From: Sphagnum compactum
Lineage: Eukaryota; Bryophyta; Sphagnopsida; Sphagnales
Direction: 5' to 3'
DNA: 64,000 nt
Assembly: GCA_965153455.1 (NCBI GenBank)
Contig: OZ234493.1
Span: 22,868,213-22,932,212, forward strand
Position 1 is the stretch's first letter; each line of letters opens with the position of its first letter. Positions 61,137-64,000 of the stretch are shown piece after piece. Position numbers and translations under genes: made by a program. A model generated the notes under the pieces. It made no database searches, was not told where the DNA came from, and saw only the letters and a list, made by a program, of their open reading frames with translations.

Positions 61137-62346
61137 GGCACGCTTTACACTAGGAGTCCAGGCCCAAAACACTTGGGGCCAACTTTGAGCATTTTTGGCT
61201 TTTTGTTGGCCCCAACTTACTTCTAAATGCTAGAACATTGACGTCAGGGTATTAATAAATGCTGGAACATTGGCCCTTACTTACTTACTTACTTACAATT
61301 TAGCGTCATTAAGTGGGCCAAACAGCGCCCGGGCCAGAGCCCAATTGACGTTAAGTCTAATGAAGCAATTCAGATCTAACCGTCTGACATTACACCAAGA
61401 ATCTAGCAAGGATGCCTTGCTGCTGACAGCTCAGCAATTCAGCCAAAGGTGAGATAGCAGTTAGTGGCAATGAACCTCTAAACCTCTTTCGAACACTTTG
61501 ATAGGCAGGGCAAACCAACAAGAAGTGGTCCTCATCCTCAACTGCACCCAAGTTGCATAATTTGCAATAATGTTGCTGCACCGGCACCTTCACTGGCTTG
61601 ACTTGCCTTCCTAGCTTAATCTGCAACTTGTGATTTGCACAACGAAAACGTGCCAAGCTTCTCCTAAGCTGTGCATTGTCTACCCTGGAGAGGTATTCTT
61701 TGTACCCATACTGTGCTGAGCTATTCAACCCTAGATAGGCTCTCACCCTGCTGGAGTCAGCTACAGCCACTTGATGGTGTACAATGTATTGCCTTTCAGC
61801 CAACTGCTTGAGGCGAGCACATGGTGGCAGCTGATCGTTATCGATGCACAAATTGTACGTCGACAGTCGTTCATTTACTTGTGCTAGCCAACAAGCAGGC
61901 AATCGGCTCTTTCTACCCACAGCATTCTGGTTCCCGAGTAAGATTTTTCGCCTGGCTGCAAGCAACTGCAGCTGTACATCATAGGCTAGCCTGAGCATGC
62001 GATCTGAGTCTACCTCAGAACTGACACGTGAGAAAAAGCGCATGGTCTGTTGCCACCAAAATATTTCTAGGGGAAACCTGCCAAACTCTGCCAGCACGAC
62101 GTAACTGGCCCCAAGGGTTGCAAATTGGTTTCCCAAATTCAACGGCATCCTTTTTTCAGCCTTGGGGTCAATACAAGGCTATAAAGTTCAGCATTTATTA
62201 GTAACTTGAGGCTGATTGAAAATATTTTTTCTATTTCAACCTTGACTGCTAGTGTAAAGCCCTTGAGGCCAATTTCAACTTTTGCACCAATAGGAATGCT
62301 TGATTTAGCTTGAACATTGGCCCTGACTCCTAGTGTAAAGCTCGCC
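61137..62346. mobile_element. 1.21-kb TIR element with TAA duplication, PIF/Harbinger-like
   Basis: The left end GGCACGCTTTACACTAGGAG (61137 on) and the reverse complement of the right end, GGCGAGCTTTACACTAGGAG (ending 62346), match in 24 of 28 bases. Both sides are flanked by TAA (61134-61136 and 62347-62349), the three-base target duplication of PIF/Harbinger and Tourist elements. A second, partial copy of the right terminus lies at 62243-62270. There is no transposase inside, only a LINE-derived ORF, so the element is non-autonomous. Superfamily is inferred from the duplication and the GGC start. Confidence 0.75.
61390..62148 (-). CDS. LINE reverse-transcriptase C-terminal ORF, 252 codons, intact
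   Basis: An uninterrupted minus-strand frame lies inside the TIR element. It starts MPLNLGNQFATLG, then VVLAEFGRFPLEIFWWQQTM, the region after the reverse-transcriptase thumb in non-LTR elements. It later has RCANHKLQIKLGR and HYCKLCNLGAVEDEDHFLLV followed by CPAY, the C-x2-C...H-x4-C zinc-binding tail. No palm domain with a catalytic Asp pair is present upstream, so it cannot be an active polymerase. Unlike the other LINE remnants it has no stops and is comparatively GC-rich. It is a captured or inserted fragment; a domesticated role is only a possibility. Confidence 0.75.
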   Translation of the reverse strand: MPLNLGNQFATLGASYVVLAEFGRFPLEIFWWQQTMRFFSRVSSEVDSDRMLRLAYDVQLQLLAARRKILLGNQNAVGRKSRLPACWLAQVNERLSTYNLCIDNDQLPPCARLKQLAERQYIVHHQVAVADSSRVRAYLGLNSSAQYGYKEYLSRVDNAQLRRSLARFRCANHKLQIKLGRQVKPVKVPVQQHYCKLCNLGAVEDEDHFLLVCPAYQSVRKRFRGSLPLTAISPLAELLSCQQQGILARFLV

Positions 62347-62349
62347 TAA

Positions 62350-63020
62350 GATTGCATTTATGAAATTTACTTCCATTACTCCTTGCAAGAAATACTGAGC
62401 AATTGCATACTGTACCTACCATTGCTATGGGTACTTCTTTGCCAAATATTTATGTATTCTAGAAAACAAGGTTCTGTAGCTTCAAAATGAATTTTCAAAA
62501 ATTCAACAATTGAGGAAAAGTATGCAATGTACACCTTTCAGCTGTTATTTCTAATAATAACCCAATGGTTGGGACAATAAGGAAATTGTTAATGAGTTGA
62601 GAGTTTAATTCTCAACAATTTCAGCAAATATCGATAAAATTTCTCTCTTTTTTTTGGCAAGACCTCTTGAGAATTATTGCGAGCTGAACATCAATTGTAG
62701 GTATGATGCAGAGCTTGGCAACAAAATTACATGAATGTAGTCTATTGTACAGCATGGAAGGTGGTTGCTTCCAAGGCATGTGATAGTGCAAATTCTGGAG
62801 CATCAATGGTGAGGATCAAAGAAACAATGGGCGTTGGGCTAGAGAACAGGAGACCCTACATGGTGGCAAAAATAAAATAAAAATAAAATCATGGAATATC
62901 ATTTGCTCCACTATTTTTATGTTTCCTTTGAGTTCAATCTTTACAAGTGGTGTGAGATTTATTCTTATTTTGTGAGATGAAAGTACAAAAATGAATCATC
63001 ATCCGAATGGATGATGGGTG
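62350..63020. other. no supported gene
   Basis: AT-rich spacer between the TIR element and the foldback sequence. Confidence 0.5.
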
Positions 63021-63022
63021 AA

Positions 63023-63647
63023 ATTGACTAACAAAATGTAATGTTAGTTGATAGATAAAGCATGACCCCAAGCAATCTATGTTTATGAATGAAATTGATT
63101 TTGATTGATGAATCTAACCTTATTGATTGGAATGAATCAGGTCCAAATACAAGAACTATAATTTTGATGATTGAGAAATGACACAACTAGTTGAGAATTT
63201 TCCTAGTTCACAAATGGATGACTATTCATGGTGTTTCAAGATGAATTTAATTTCATCCATGGAATGTCATCCAAACTTTTATTTCGACCATGAATTCCAC
63301 TACAAGAATATATAAACTTTCATTCATAAACTTGTGTGGATAAATTCCAATCAAATTCATGGACAAATAAAACTTTAGACCATAATCCATGGATGAAATC
63401 AAATTCATCTCAAAACATTGTGAATGTTCATCCAATTGTTTCATTCATCAACAAGGAAAACTTCCATCTATTTGGGTCATTTTTCATTCATCAAAATCAA
63501 TATTCTTGTAGTTGGATATGATTCATACATGGATTTCATCCAATCAATGGGGTTAGTTTTATCCATCAAAATTAATTTTATTCATGGAGATAGATTGTTT
63601 AGGGTCATATTCTATCCATCGACACATATTTTAGTTTGTTAGTCAAT
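63023..63647. repeat. 625-bp foldback (long imperfect inverted repeat)
   Basis: The sequence from about 63023 to 63275 is largely the reverse complement of about 63385 to 63647, with small indels. Paired landmarks are ATTGACTAAC with GTTAGTCAAT at the ends. Further in, GATGAATTTAATTTCATCCA (63240 on) pairs with TGGATGAAATCAAATTCATC (63390-63409). CAATCTAT (about 63076) pairs with ATAGATTG (about 63590). The central loop is about 110 bp. It resembles a foldback transposon or a MITE-derived hairpin locus; I found no clear target duplication. Confidence 0.75.
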
Positions 63648-63649
63648 CC

Positions 63650-64000
63650 AATGGTTTTTACAACTAGTTGCATGTAAAATGAACACAATTAAAATGAAAC
63701 AATTGAAAGTATTTTGTGCTTTTGAAACATGTATCAAACAAATACATTGCACAACTACATGTTTATAGTAGTGACAAAAGAGCACTAACCTCACCAAACC
63801 TCTAGAAATTTCCAAAACCCGAATAATGGGCTTAAAACAACGTAACTACCATGTGAGCCCATGAACGTGAATGGCAAACATGTGAACATGAGCTATGAAC
63901 ATGTGAGCTTGGCTTCGTGAACAAAAGAAAATGTTTTATAAAATGTTCTTGCCACGTGGACATAATACTCTTGATGATTCATGAAATTCCTATTGCCACA
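63650..64000. other. no supported gene
   Basis: AT-rich sequence to the window edge; nothing recognised apart from repeated GTGAAC/GTGAGC words near 63850-63920. Confidence 0.5.

Overview
The window looks like nuclear DNA of a land plant, most likely a seedless one (bryophyte-grade is my best guess, not proven). It has GT-AG introns of roughly 150 to 1,700 bp and long AT-rich stretches full of decayed transposons. It also has an NLR immune-receptor gene whose N-terminus is a SERAC1-like alpha/beta-hydrolase, a fusion class (HNL) first described from the liverwort Marchantia. I saw no rRNA, tRNA, CRISPR array or bacterial operon.

Layout. 1-1.7 kb: broken hAT transposase, cut by the left edge. 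1.7-22.5 kb: transposon graveyard with three minus-strand remnants of non-LTR reverse transcriptases (5.9-6.85, 12.6-13.9, 14.85-18.7 kb), a G-rich cluster near 10 kb and a dispersed repeat pair (10.9 and 19.8 kb). 23-38.8 kb: the gene island. It holds a possible small minus-strand gene (weak), a class 3 (sn1-DAG-type) lipase gene (+, 4 exons), an FSP1/AIFM2-like NAD(P)H:quinone oxidoreductase gene (+, 6 exons, 356 codons) and, converging on it, a P-loop nucleoside/sugar-kinase-like gene (-, 10 exons, 251 codons). All three models were joined by hand at consensus splice sites with consistent phase. 39-47.5 kb: repeats and a decayed Ty1/copia element with a 5' LTR and tRNA-Met primer site.

49.1-58.03 kb (-): the alpha/beta-hydrolase-NB-ARC-LRR gene. 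Its hydrolase is encoded on two to three exons, its NB-ARC on one, and its LRR domain is an array of about 60 almost identical 72-bp units. The array carries five in-frame stops in its distal half, and one upstream intron lacks a canonical acceptor, so the gene may be truncated or decaying. 58-64 kb: mostly non-coding. It holds a 1.21-kb TIR element with a TAA target duplication (PIF/Harbinger-like) that carries an intact 252-codon LINE C-terminal ORF, and a 625-bp foldback sequence at the right edge.

Functional links: the lipase (membrane lipid hydrolysis) and FSP1-like protein (lipid-radical protection in animals) sit head to tail, but nothing in the sequence shows they are co-regulated. 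The HNL gene is a candidate intracellular immune receptor.
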